Made by a program: the position numbers and the translations under genes
The notes under the pieces: model-generated
The model's input: only the letters and a program-made list of their open reading frames with translations
The model's database searches: none
What the model was told of the DNA's origin: nothing
Shown: in pieces, positions 8,880 to 18,814 of the stretch
How the letters are laid out: each line of letters starts with the position of its first letter
Numbering within the stretch: the stretch's first letter is position 1
NCBI RefSeq assembly: GCF_900177685.1
Contig: NZ_FXAY01000002.1
Location: forward strand, 310,001-374,000
Origin: Agreia pratensis
GTDB lineage: Bacteria; Actinomycetota; Actinomycetes; Actinomycetales; Microbacteriaceae
Direction of reading: 5' to 3'
DNA length: 64,000 nt

Positions 8880-10091
8880 ATGAACCGGCACCGGGGGGGC
8901 CTCTTCAGCCGAGCGCGCGGCGGAGATACGGCGGATCTGCGCGAGCACAATCTCTCTCTCGTGCTGCGTTACCTGCGAGACAACGGGCCTTCGTCGCGTG
9001 CGCAGATCGCCGAGTCGTCGACGCTGGGGCTGTCGACCCTCACCGGCATGATCGGCGAGTTGAAAGCACTCGATCTCGTGCACGAGGGCCTCGCCCCGAC
9101 ACAATCACGCCTCGGCCGCCCTACGCACTCCGTCTCGCTCTCAGGCGACGCGTGGGTCGTCGCGGGGCTGCGGGTGGATGTCGATGGTGTGCAGGCGAAG
9201 ACCGCCACGGTCGGCGGCGATCACCTCGGCAGCTACGCCGACAGAGCAGATCTGCGAGGCGGTGACGCGGCGCCGGCGATTCGGATGCTGCGGGCCGCGA
9301 TCGACTGGATCATCGAGTCGATAGACCCGCAGCGCACCCTGACGGCGATCACCGTCGCGGTGCCCGGAATCATCTCCCCGTGCGGCGATTCGGTGGCGCG
9401 GTCGGAATCACTCGGCTGGAGCGACATCGATCTTCTGGCGGCCGTGCGAGAGCAGCTCCTCGCCGGCGGATGCGGCGGAGCCGTGGTCGAACTCGCCCGC
9501 GACAGCGCCGTGGCTGCTCTCGGACTCGCTCGAGGCGAGTTGCATGAGCGCATCGGGCGCCGCACGACGCTGTACTTCGGGGGAGAGCGAACCGTCATCG
9601 GCGCCGTCCTCCTCGGAGGTGAATCGCTGGTCTCCGGATCGCCGGGCGAAGCGGACTTCGCCGGTATCCGTGTCTTGGCCGAGGGCAGAGGCGTCGAGCG
9701 CCTCGACCGCGTCGTGGCGCTGTCGACGCTCCTCACGGATGCCTCGGTGCATGATCGCGACGCCGCGGTCGCCCTCGTCGATCGCTTTCCCAGAGATGCG
9801 CTCGCCTCATTCGTGTCGGCGTTGGCCGATGGGCACGACGGGGCGGCATCAGTTCTCGCGTCGGCCATGAGGTCGCTCGCGCAGGCCATCGAATCCGCCG
9901 TCGCGGTGCTCGGTGCCGAGGTCGTGATGCTCGACGGATATCTGGGTGTCCTTGCATCGCTCGTAGACCCGCCGGTCGACGCGGCGGTCGACGTGATCGC
10001 ACTCGGGTCGCACCCGTCTCGAATCGTCGACGGCGCCGTCTTCGCGGCCAGAGACGCCCGCCTTGCTCAGCCCTTGCACATCCGGAACTGA
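8880..10091 (+). CDS. ROK-family protein with N-terminal winged helix
   Basis: 403 residues. Residues 20-80 form a MarR-like winged helix (LRYLRDNGPSSRAQIAESS, then LSTLTGMIGEL) as in NagC/XylR-type ROK repressors. The rest is a ROK sugar-kinase-like fold. The cysteine cluster that binds zinc in most ROK proteins (CGxxGCxE) is absent: the corresponding segment reads EGRGVERLDR. The glycine-rich phosphate loops are also weak, so kinase activity is unlikely and a pure regulator is favoured. The ATG at 8880 leaves 100 bases to the divergent transporter, which it may regulate in response to an unidentified sugar or derivative. Confidence 0.82.
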   Translation: MNRHRGGLFSRARGGDTADLREHNLSLVLRYLRDNGPSSRAQIAESSTLGLSTLTGMIGELKALDLVHEGLAPTQSRLGRPTHSVSLSGDAWVVAGLRVDVDGVQAKTATVGGDHLGSYADRADLRGGDAAPAIRMLRAAIDWIIESIDPQRTLTAITVAVPGIISPCGDSVARSESLGWSDIDLLAAVREQLLAGGCGGAVVELARDSAVAALGLARGELHERIGRRTTLYFGGERTVIGAVLLGGESLVSGSPGEADFAGIRVLAEGRGVERLDRVVALSTLLTDASVHDRDAAVALVDRFPRDALASFVSALADGHDGAASVLASAMRSLAQAIESAVAVLGAEVVMLDGYLGVLASLVDPPVDAAVDVIALGSHPSRIVDGAVFAARDARLAQPLHIRN

Positions 10092-10124
10092 TTGCGCACG
10101 GCGCCGTACCGACGCACGATAAAA

Positions 10125-10208
10125 CTTGAGTCGACCAAGCTCAACTTTAGCTGTGAGCGCTTGACATTGATTTTGGTCGCTGGCAAGCTTGAGTCAACAA
10201 GGCTCAAC
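10125..10208 (+). promoter_or_regulatory. dnaK promoter with two HAIR operators for HspR
   Basis: Two inverted repeats match the HspR-associated inverted repeat CTTGAGT-N7-ACTCAAG: CTTGAGT-N7-GCTCAAC at 10125-10145 and again at 10188-10208. Between them lies TTGACA at 10161-10166, a good -35; the second HAIR falls where the -10 should be, so bound HspR would block polymerase. AAGGAG at about 10247 precedes the dnaK ATG. Confidence 0.88.
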
Positions 10209-10263
10209 CCTTGTGCGAACTTATCTTTTCGGTCCCGCCAGCAAACAAGGAGAAATCACTCAC

Positions 10264-12135
<1,872 letters not shown>

Positions 12136-12137
12136 TC

Positions 12138-12794
12138 GTGACTGACAAGTCAAACCCCGAGAACGGGCCTGACGAATCGGTCGACACCCCGTCGACAGGC
12201 TCAGGGAACGAATCGTTCCCCGAGCCTGCCGAGGGGCAGCCCGTCGAAGGCGCCACCGAAGACATGAACTTCGTCGAGGCCGAAGGCCCCGACGTCGAGA
12301 CTTCGCTGAGCGACGCCGACCTGAGCTTTCTCGAAGACGCGTCGACCGCGTCGAGCTCGACGGCTTCAGACGAGGTGCTGGCTGCTGAGCGGCTCGCCGA
12401 TCTGCAGCGCGTCACGGCCGAGTACGCCAACTACCGCAAGCGCACCGAGGCGAACCGTGAGATCGAGCGGGAGCGCACGGTCGGCGAGGTCGTGAAGGTT
12501 CTGTTGCCGGTGCTCGACGATCTCGACCGCGCTGAGAAGCACGGCGATCTCGGAGACGGGCCGTTCGCATCCATCGCGCAGAAGCTGCGCGGCGGCACCG
12601 AGCGCATGGGCCTCAAGCCCTTCGGCGCCGCAGGCGATGCCTTCGACCCGCAGCTGCACGAGGCGATCTTCCAGCAGCCGTCGGCCGAGGTCGAGGTCGA
12701 GACGGTCGCCGATGTGGTCGAGACCGGCTACTACCTCGGTTCCACGCTTCTGCGTGCGGCCAAGGTCGTCGTCTCGGCACCCGTCAGCGCGTAA
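12138..12794 (+). CDS. grpE: nucleotide exchange factor GrpE
   Basis: Releases ADP from DnaK. GTG start two bases after the dnaK stop. The 218-residue protein has a long disordered acidic N-terminus (to about residue 80), then the coiled coil beginning LADLQRVTAEYANYRKR and the beta-domain ending VVETGYYLG...LLRAAKVVVS. Residues 17-33 (TPSTGSGNESFPEPAEG) are encoded by a 50-base palindromic repeat that recurs elsewhere in the window, so the disordered tail has absorbed a repeat element in frame. The structured domains are untouched, so function should be normal. Confidence 0.95.
   Translation: MTDKSNPENGPDESVDTPSTGSGNESFPEPAEGQPVEGATEDMNFVEAEGPDVETSLSDADLSFLEDASTASSSTASDEVLAAERLADLQRVTAEYANYRKRTEANREIERERTVGEVVKVLLPVLDDLDRAEKHGDLGDGPFASIAQKLRGGTERMGLKPFGAAGDAFDPQLHEAIFQQPSAEVEVETVADVVETGYYLGSTLLRAAKVVVSAPVSA
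12187..12236. repeat. family A palindromic repeat inside the grpE coding sequence
   Basis: Left arm CCCCGTCGACAGGCTCAGGG (12187-12206) and right arm GTTCCCCGAGCCTGCCGAGG (12215-12234) form a nearly perfect hairpin. It matches the intergenic copy at 12811-12866 and the half copy in the permease gene at 21906-21930. It keeps the grpE frame and adds a Ser/Gly/Pro/Glu stretch. Confidence 0.85.
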
Positions 12795-12810
12795 GCAATC
12801 CCCTGGTAGA

Positions 12811-12866
12811 GCCCCTTCGACAAGCTCAGGGAGCGGATCCCGCTCCCTGAGCCTGTCGAAGGGCTG
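12811..12866. repeat. family A palindromic repeat between grpE and dnaJ
   Basis: Arms AGCCCCTTCGACAAGCTCAG and CTGAGCCTGTCGAAGGGCT surround GGAGCGGATCCCGCTCC; together a stem of about 26 base pairs with a three-base loop. Same core as the copy in grpE. In the operon mRNA this hairpin could stabilise or attenuate dnaJ-hspR. There is no T run, so it is not a classical intrinsic terminator. Confidence 0.88.
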
Positions 12867-12884
12867 AACAAAACAAGGACAAGA

Positions 12885-13874
12885 ATGGCCAGCCAGGATT
12901 GGTTCGACAAAGACTTCTACAAGGTGCTCGGTGTCTCGAAGGACATCTCCGAGGCCGAGCTCAAAAAGACCTATCGCAAGCTCGCACGCCAGTATCACCC
13001 CGACTCCAACCCGGGCGATCCCAAAGCCGAGGCGAAGTTCAAAGAGATCTCCGAGGCCAACTCGGTTCTCTCCGATCCTGAGCAGCGCAAAGAGTACGAC
13101 CAGATCCGAGCCATGGGCTCCGGAGCACGATTCCAGGCTCCGGGCCAGCAGGGCGGCGGTTTCGAAGACGTCTTCGGCGGCATGTTCGGCGGAGGCGGCG
13201 GAGGCGGGCGCGGAGGCCAGCAGTACACCTACACGCAGCCCGGGGCCGGCAGCCAGTACGACGATCTGCTCGGCGGACTGTTCGGCGGCTCGTCGGGAGG
13301 CTTCCGTGGTTTCGGCGGACCGACTCGTGGGCGTGATGTCACGGCTCGCGCGACCATCGACTTCCTCACCGCCACCAAGGGCGACACGATCAAGCTGCAG
13401 ACGGCCGACGGACGTCCTATCACGGTCAAGATTCCGGCCGGCGTATCTGACGGCCAGAAGATCAAATTGCGCGGCAAGGGCGAAACGAGTCCTGACGGAG
13501 GCGAAGCAGGCGATATCGTCTTGACAGTGACCGTGCGCAAACACCCTGTATTCGAGCGCGACGGGTTGAACCTGCGCGTGAACGTTCCGGTGACCTTCGT
13601 CGAGGCGACTCTCGGCGCGACGATCGAGGTTCCGACCCTCGGCGGCGACCCCGTGAAGCTCAAAGTGGCCCCCGGCACTCCCTCAGGGCGAGTACTGCGG
13701 GTGAAGGGGCGCGGAGTCGAGACGTCGAAGGGCACGGGCGACCTGCTCGCCGTCGTTCAGGTCGCCGTTCCGGCGCACCTGAGCGCCGAGGCACGCGAAG
13801 CCCTCGAAGCGTTCCACGCGGTCGAGCCGCAGGAGAACCCGCGCCTCGAACTGCTCTCTAAGGCGCACGAGTAA
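12885..13874 (+). CDS. dnaJ: co-chaperone DnaJ, zinc-finger-less type
   Basis: Stimulates DnaK ATPase and delivers substrates. 329 residues: a J domain (about 5-75) with the HPD motif in YHPDSNPGD, then a Gly/Phe-rich linker (about 85-145), then C-terminal beta domains from FLTATKGD onward. No CxxCxGxG zinc motif is present and I see no cysteine, so this is a type II (CbpA/Sis1-like) DnaJ despite its place in the dnaK operon. ATG at 12885 follows an AAGGACAAG box. Upstream lies the family A hairpin. Confidence 0.93.
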   Translation: MASQDWFDKDFYKVLGVSKDISEAELKKTYRKLARQYHPDSNPGDPKAEAKFKEISEANSVLSDPEQRKEYDQIRAMGSGARFQAPGQQGGGFEDVFGGMFGGGGGGGRGGQQYTYTQPGAGSQYDDLLGGLFGGSSGGFRGFGGPTRGRDVTARATIDFLTATKGDTIKLQTADGRPITVKIPAGVSDGQKIKLRGKGETSPDGGEAGDIVLTVTVRKHPVFERDGLNLRVNVPVTFVEATLGATIEVPTLGGDPVKLKVAPGTPSGRVLRVKGRGVETSKGTGDLLAVVQVAVPAHLSAEAREALEAFHAVEPQENPRLELLSKAHE

Positions 13875-13922
13875 CCCCGATTCACTTCTTCATCCCACAG
13901 TAGCCAGACAGGAAGGCAGGCC

Positions 13923-14345
13923 ATGGACGAGAACTCTCCGGTGTTCGCTATCGCCATGGCCGCCGAACTGGCCGGCATGCATCCGCAGACTCTGCGCCAG
14001 TACGACCGCCTCGGGCTCGTCAGCCCGACACGTACGGCGGGCAAATCGAGGCGCTATTCGATGCGCAACGTCGTTCAGCTACGCGAAATAGCGCGGCTGT
14101 CGGCCGAAGGGGTCAGCCTCGAGGGCATCGCCCGCATCCTGACGCTCGAGAACCAGGTCTCTGCGCTCACCGGTCGCGTGCGCGAACTCGAGAGCGCCCT
14201 GGCCGACGAGTTGCTCAATCGCCCCAACCGTCGCGTCTTCGCGGCGGATGTGCAGGGCGACGTGGTGTCTCTGAAGCACGGAACACGCACAGCACGCCGC
14301 ACTGAGATCGTGATCTGGCGCCCGACGCGGGCAGAACTCGACTGA
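13923..14345 (+). CDS. hspR: heat-shock repressor HspR, MerR family
   Basis: 140-residue MerR-type regulator with the actinobacterial HspR pattern: AAELAGMHPQTLRQYDRLGLVSPTRT (about 14-39), then YSMRNVVQLREIARLSAEGVSLEGI and a coiled coil. It represses the dnaK operon and clpB by binding HAIR sites with DnaK as co-repressor in other actinobacteria. Here it sits at the end of the operon it controls, closing a feedback loop. ATG at 13923 follows GGAAGG. Unlike many orthologues it lacks a long acidic C-terminal tail. Confidence 0.95.
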   Translation: MDENSPVFAIAMAAELAGMHPQTLRQYDRLGLVSPTRTAGKSRRYSMRNVVQLREIARLSAEGVSLEGIARILTLENQVSALTGRVRELESALADELLNRPNRRVFAADVQGDVVSLKHGTRTARRTEIVIWRPTRAELD

Positions 14346-14361
14346 CAGGTCGTTGCGCTGA

Positions 14362-15240
14362 TCAGGTGACCGGGGTCGACACGAAGAGGACGCGGTCGCT
14401 CGAGACCAGCTCCCCGAGCGCGAATACGCGGTTCAGATCGTGGCCCGCTGAGACGGCCGTAGCCCGCTCCGACTCCGACTGCGGCGCCATGCAGCCCTGC
14501 ATAAAACCTCCGAGTGAGCGCACGGCGCAGGCCGCGATGATCCCCTCTGGCGTGCCACCCGTTCCCATCACGGCGTCGATGCCCGACCCTGGTGTGGCTG
14601 CGGCGATGGCGATCGACACATCGCCCTCTCCGACCAGGTGCACGCGCATGCCCGCGTCTCGCAGCTCAGCGGCGAGGGATGCGTGTCGGGGCTTGTCGAG
14701 AACGCCGACGACCAGCTCGTTGAGCGGCTTGCCCAGCGCGTCGGCCAGCCGCGTGGCGTTCTGCACGGGCGTCGCGCGCAGATCGAGCACGCCGATACCC
14801 GCCGAGCCCGCAATGAGCTTCTGCATATAGAACACGTCGCGCGGATCGAACATGCTCCCGCGAGGCGCCAGTGCGATCACCGCGACCGCGCCGGGCAGAT
14901 TCTCTGCCGCCAACCGCGTTCCGTCGAGGGGATCGACTGCGACGTCGCACTCCGGCCCGATGCCCGTTCCGAGCCGCTCGCCATTGGCGAGCATCGGAGC
15001 CTCGTCTTTCTCGCCCTCGCCGATGACCACCGTGCCGTCGAAGGGGGCCAGACCGAGGGCATCCCGCATCGCCGCGACGGCGAGCTCATCGGCGGCGTTC
15101 TTGTCGCCCGAGCCCACGAGGGGCAGGCAGGCGGATGCCGCTGCCTCGGTTGCGCGAACAACGGCGGCCACGAGATCGGCCGGGTAGTTCTCTGCCCCGA
15201 CGACGGTGGTGGGAGCGAGGGGAGGCGGTTGCGGGGCCAT
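14362..15240 (-). CDS. glpX: class II fructose-1,6-bisphosphatase (GlpX-like), C-terminally short
   Basis: Hydrolyses fructose 1,6-bisphosphate in gluconeogenesis. GlpX metal and substrate motifs are clear: VIGEGEKDEAPM (about 72-83), VAVDPLDGT (about 101-109) and MGTGGTPEG (about 226-234). The protein stops at 292 residues, just after LFVSTPVT. In full-length GlpX the equivalent position reads FxATGxTDGDLL and continues for about 40-50 residues, so the TDG motif and the last strands are missing. No remnant is visible downstream, where hspR ends 16 bases away. It may be a specialised short paralogue or an inactivated copy. Confidence 0.8.
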   Translation of the reverse strand: MAPQPPPLAPTTVVGAENYPADLVAAVVRATEAAASACLPLVGSGDKNAADELAVAAMRDALGLAPFDGTVVIGEGEKDEAPMLANGERLGTGIGPECDVAVDPLDGTRLAAENLPGAVAVIALAPRGSMFDPRDVFYMQKLIAGSAGIGVLDLRATPVQNATRLADALGKPLNELVVGVLDKPRHASLAAELRDAGMRVHLVGEGDVSIAIAAATPGSGIDAVMGTGGTPEGIIAACAVRSLGGFMQGCMAPQSESERATAVSAGHDLNRVFALGELVSSDRVLFVSTPVT

Positions 15241-15270
15241 GGGTGAAAAGGCTACCGCTCGCTGCGTGCC

Positions 15271-16617
15271 CTAGACGGCGATCCCGGCGCTGCGCTCTTC
15301 GCGCAGGCGAGCGCGGCGTTCGAAGCGCGGCTCGGCACCGGCTGCACGGGCGCCGAGGTAGATCAACTCACGCACCGCCCATCCGAGAAGAACCACGACC
15401 AGCGCGTTGCGCCCCGTGAGCAGCAGGGCCACTCCCGGGTCTCCGGCGATGAGGGGCATGTACAGAATCGGGAACACGAAGGTGGTGAGCACCGAGATCG
15501 CGACCATCAGAAGAGCGGGGGTGCGCCACGCACGCCAGCCCTGTGTGATGCCCACGGCGATGATCGGGGCGAGCCACAGCATGTACTGCGGCGACCCCAC
15601 CTTGTTGAAGACGACCAGCGTGGTGGCCAGCGCCAGCGACGCGACGAGCAGCAGCTTCTGGGTCTCGGCGCCGCGGTGCTTCGCCCAGACGACCAGAGCC
15701 AGCACGCCGACGACGGCGAGCGCCAAGGCGGGCGTCATCAGCGCGACGGCGAGGTGATCGTAGGGACCGACGACCTCACGCGTGGCGATCGCGGTGTTGT
15801 TGATGATGTGGCTGCCGGGCCGGTCGAAGATCGCGAGCCAGAGCCACGGCGTGGTCACAGGAGCCTCCAGCTGCAGACCCCGTGAGGTCTGCATCTGCGC
15901 GAAGCCGAGAAGGTACTGCAGTCCGCCCAGCGCCCACACGATCGCTGCGACGCCGATGGAGAAGGCGGCGCCCGTGGCGATCGCGATGCGGCGACGCGGG
16001 AATGCGCCGAGAATCGCGAGGAAGATGGCGGCGGGCCACACCTTGATCCAGGTGGCGAGTGCCAGAAGAGCGGATGCGATGATCGGCCGGCGCGCGATCA
16101 GAACGAGGGCGATGATCACCAGGGGAGCGGTGATGCCCTCGAGGCGAAGCAGCGCCACGGGGCTCAGGAGTGTGAGGATGCCGAGCCACCACCACGAGGC
16201 GAGGATGCCGCGGCGCGAGCGACCGCGGTCTGAGAGCACGACGATGGACGCGGCGTTGAGCGCAGCGATCAGCACGAACCAGAGCAGCTGGTAGAACTGC
16301 GGGCCGGCGACGTTCGAGATGGAGATCGGCAGGATCGCGCCGATCGGGTAGACCCACTCGAACTGGATTCCCGGCCACTGCCCGAAGGTCTCTGCGGCGA
16401 CGGCCCAGCGGCGGTAGAGCGGCAGATCGCCCTCGACGGTTCCGGCGATGATGTTCGGCAGCAGGCCGAGGAAGTAGACGATGTGCAGACCGATGAAGCC
16501 CCACACCAGGGTGCGCGGCTTCTCGAAGACCTCGGACTCGGGGATGGCCGGCCTGACGAATCGGTCGTACAGAGTCGGTCGGGCGATGCCCGGTGCAGTC
16601 ATTTCAGTTGTCGCCAC
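15271..16617 (-). CDS. GT87-family membrane mannosyltransferase
   Basis: 448-residue polytopic protein with about ten helices, resembling DUF2029/GT87 (GT-C fold) polyprenol-phosphate-mannose-dependent alpha-mannosyltransferases that build actinobacterial lipoglycans. The first extracytoplasmic loop has the acidic pair EGDLPLYRRW, typical of the catalytic loop. The GTG at 16617 is used; an ATG five codons later (16602) is an alternative. It is followed by glpX on the same strand with a 30-base gap, but no functional link is apparent. Confidence 0.75.
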   Translation of the reverse strand: MATTEMTAPGIARPTLYDRFVRPAIPESEVFEKPRTLVWGFIGLHIVYFLGLLPNIIAGTVEGDLPLYRRWAVAAETFGQWPGIQFEWVYPIGAILPISISNVAGPQFYQLLWFVLIAALNAASIVVLSDRGRSRRGILASWWWLGILTLLSPVALLRLEGITAPLVIIALVLIARRPIIASALLALATWIKVWPAAIFLAILGAFPRRRIAIATGAAFSIGVAAIVWALGGLQYLLGFAQMQTSRGLQLEAPVTTPWLWLAIFDRPGSHIINNTAIATREVVGPYDHLAVALMTPALALAVVGVLALVVWAKHRGAETQKLLLVASLALATTLVVFNKVGSPQYMLWLAPIIAVGITQGWRAWRTPALLMVAISVLTTFVFPILYMPLIAGDPGVALLLTGRNALVVVLLGWAVRELIYLGARAAGAEPRFERRARLREERSAGIAV

Positions 16618-16683
16618 TCTAGCGACCGTAGTGTCGAACGCCTGCGAACGAGCAGGGATTCACCTTGTGGTTACCTGACCGTC

Positions 16684-16717
16684 GCGCGCCGGACACCTTG
16701 CGGGGGCGTCCGGCGGG
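16684..16717. terminator. GC-rich hairpin after the methyltransferase gene
   Basis: GCCGGAC (16688-16694) pairs with GTCCGGC (16708-16714), extended by flanking GC pairs. It lies just downstream of the gene ending at 16733 on the - strand. No T tract follows, so this is only a possible terminator. Confidence 0.35.
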
Positions 16718-16732
16718 CGCGTTCTCGGCGGC

Positions 16733-17566
16733 TCACGACGCCGCCTTGACCGCCTGAATCGTGTAGCTGAGCGGCGCGACGCCCGCCCGCTGGTCGAGTG
16801 CGAACTCACCGTCTGGGCGCATCAGCATCTGCCCAGGAAGAGCTCGCCAGGGCACACTGTCGTGCTCGACGAGCATCGTGAGTGTGAGGCCGGCGGCCAG
16901 CAGGGCCGTCACGATCTCGCCGATTCCGTGGTTCCACTCGTAGGTCTTCGTGGCCGTGATCGGCTTGTCCGTCTCGACATAGCTCGCCTCGTCGTTCCAC
17001 TCGAGGGGGTCTGCCTGCTCGAAGTACGGAAAGCGCAGGTGCAGGTCGTCGTCGAGTCTCTCGTCCATGGTCCAGAGAATCGGATGCCCCTCGCGGATGA
17101 AGAGACGTCCTCCGGGTGTGAGCAGGCTCGCGACCACAGCCGCCCATCGTTCCACGCTGGGGAGCCAGCAGAGCGCGCCGATGCCGGTGTAGACGAGGTC
17201 GAAGCCGCCTTCGCCGAGCGCCTCGACCGCCGAGTAGACGTCGGACTCGACGAAGTCGACGACATCGCCCGTCTCCGCGACCAGGGCCCGCGCCTCGTCG
17301 AGGGCGACCGGCGAGAAGTCGAGTCCTGTGACGTGGGCGCCGAGTCGGGCGAGAGAGAGCGTGTCGGTTCCGATGTGGCACTGCAGATGCGCGGTTCGCA
17401 GCCCCTCGATAGGGCCGAGGCGCTCGCGGTCGAATCTGACGACGTCGGAGATGAGCTGCCGGTCGTCGATGTAGCGCTGCACCTGGTACCCCACCCCGGT
17501 GCGCACGGCGTGCGCAGACGCACGGTCGTTCCAGTTCTCGCGGTTCGCATTCAGATAGTCGGTCAT
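16733..17566 (-). CDS. class I SAM-dependent methyltransferase
   Basis: 277 residues with a Rossmann methyltransferase core: the motif I region reads HLQCHIGTDTLSLARLGA (about 60-77), followed by VTGLDFSPVALDEAR (motif II) and FDLVYTGIGALCWLP (motif IV). Substrate is unknown; the small-molecule methyltransferase branch (methyltransf_11/25) is most likely. Transcribed divergently from the rRNA methyltransferase-like gene 76 bases away. ATG at 17566. Confidence 0.8.
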   Translation of the reverse strand: MTDYLNANRENWNDRASAHAVRTGVGYQVQRYIDDRQLISDVVRFDRERLGPIEGLRTAHLQCHIGTDTLSLARLGAHVTGLDFSPVALDEARALVAETGDVVDFVESDVYSAVEALGEGGFDLVYTGIGALCWLPSVERWAAVVASLLTPGGRLFIREGHPILWTMDERLDDDLHLRFPYFEQADPLEWNDEASYVETDKPITATKTYEWNHGIGEIVTALLAAGLTLTMLVEHDSVPWRALPGQMLMRPDGEFALDQRAGVAPLSYTIQAVKAAS

Positions 17567-17619
17567 CGTCGGCTTCTTTCTGCCGCCGTCTGGCGAGCCG
17601 ACCAGAATAACATCCGGTT

Positions 17620-17639
17620 CCCATCCCTGTCAGGATGGG
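17620..17639 (+). promoter_or_regulatory. hairpin over the ribosome-binding site of the RlmG-like gene
   Basis: CCCATCC (17620-17626) pairs with GGATGGG (17633-17639), and the second arm is the purine-rich ribosome-binding site directly before the ATG at 17643. A -10-like TAACAT lies at 17608-17613. Folding would hide the ribosome-binding site, hinting at translational control. Confidence 0.4.
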
Positions 17640-17642
17640 GGG

Positions 17643-18767
17643 ATGCCCGAATTCTCGTTCGACGACCTCCGCCGCTTTCCCGACGTCGAGGCTCCCAATC
17701 TGTTCGCTGTCGACGCGAGCGACCGGCTGATCCTCGACGAGGCGGCCGATGCTCTCTCGTCCGCGGCTCCCGGAGAGGTCGTCGTGATCGGCGACCGATA
17801 CGGGGCGCTGACGCTCGGAGCGGCCGGGCTGCACGGCGCGACGCGCATCCGGGTTCAGCAAGATGCGCTCACGGGCGAGCGGGCGCTGGCTCGCAACGCC
17901 GACCGCACGCAGCTCGCGGGCACCTTCGAGTCGATGGCCTTCGACGCCTCGCTCGTCGAAGGGGCGACCGTTGTGCTCATGCAGCTTCCGCGCACTCTCG
18001 CCGCGCTCGATCAGGCGGCGGCGCTCATCGCGCGCCACGCGCATCCGTCGGTCGTGGTGTTCGCCGGCGGGCGCATCAAGCACCTCTCGATCAGCATGAA
18101 CGAGGTGCTCGCCAAGCATTTCTCCGAGCTGCGGGTGAGCCTGGCGCGGCAGAAGTCGCGGGTGCTCGTCGCCTCGCGACCCATCGAGGGCGCGCACGAA
18201 GACACGATGCGAAGCGAGTTCCACGACGATCTGCAGCTGTGGGTGGCAGCGCAGGGCACCGCGTTCGCCGGCACGAAGCTCGACATCGGCACGCGCTTTC
18301 TGCTGTCGTTCATTCCGCAGATGCAGGTGCATCCCGATGTGGCCATCGACCTCGGATGCGGCACGGGCGTTCTCGCCGCCGAGATCGCCCGGGCCCGCCC
18401 TGAGGCGAGGGTGATCGCGAGCGACCAGTCGTCGTCGGCCGTCGCATCGGCCCGTGAGACGATGCGACTGAACGGGCTCGAGGGCCGGGTCGACGTGGTG
18501 CGAGACGACGCGCTGCGCTCGCAGCCGGATGCCTCGGCCGGGCTGATCCTCTGCAATCCGCCGTTCCACGTGGGCGCGGCCGTGCACGCCGACGCGGCCC
18601 TCGGGCTGTTCCGCGATGCGTCGCGTGTGCTCCGTTCGGGCGGCGAACTCTGGACGGTGTTCAACAGCTCGCTCTCGCACGCCACGACGCTGCGCAAGAT
18701 CGTCGGGCCGACCGACGTTGTCGGCCAGAACACGAAGTTCACGGTGACGCGCAGCACCAAGCGCTGA
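17643..18767 (+). CDS. RlmG/RsmC-like rRNA guanine-N2 methyltransferase
   Basis: 374 residues in two halves, as in RlmG and RsmC: a degenerate N-terminal methyltransferase-like domain (to about 200) and a catalytic C-terminal domain with DLGCGTGVLAAEIARA (about 237-252) and the NPPFH tetrad (about 304-308) that marks N2-guanine methyltransferases. The likely target is guanine in 23S (G1835) or 16S (G1207) rRNA by E. coli numbering; which one cannot be decided by eye. It is preceded by a hairpin that covers its ribosome-binding site. Confidence 0.8.
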   Translation: MPEFSFDDLRRFPDVEAPNLFAVDASDRLILDEAADALSSAAPGEVVVIGDRYGALTLGAAGLHGATRIRVQQDALTGERALARNADRTQLAGTFESMAFDASLVEGATVVLMQLPRTLAALDQAAALIARHAHPSVVVFAGGRIKHLSISMNEVLAKHFSELRVSLARQKSRVLVASRPIEGAHEDTMRSEFHDDLQLWVAAQGTAFAGTKLDIGTRFLLSFIPQMQVHPDVAIDLGCGTGVLAAEIARARPEARVIASDQSSSAVASARETMRLNGLEGRVDVVRDDALRSQPDASAGLILCNPPFHVGAAVHADAALGLFRDASRVLRSGGELWTVFNSSLSHATTLRKIVGPTDVVGQNTKFTVTRSTKR

Positions 18768-18814
18768 CGCGCCCGTCGGGTGATAGCGTCGAATCCGCAG
18801 CCCCGGGAGGTCAG

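Noticed and set aside
10125-10208. CIRCE (HrcA) operator at dnaK
   Set aside because: The repeats match HAIR (CTTGAGT-N7) and not TTAGCACTC-N9-GAGTGCTAA.
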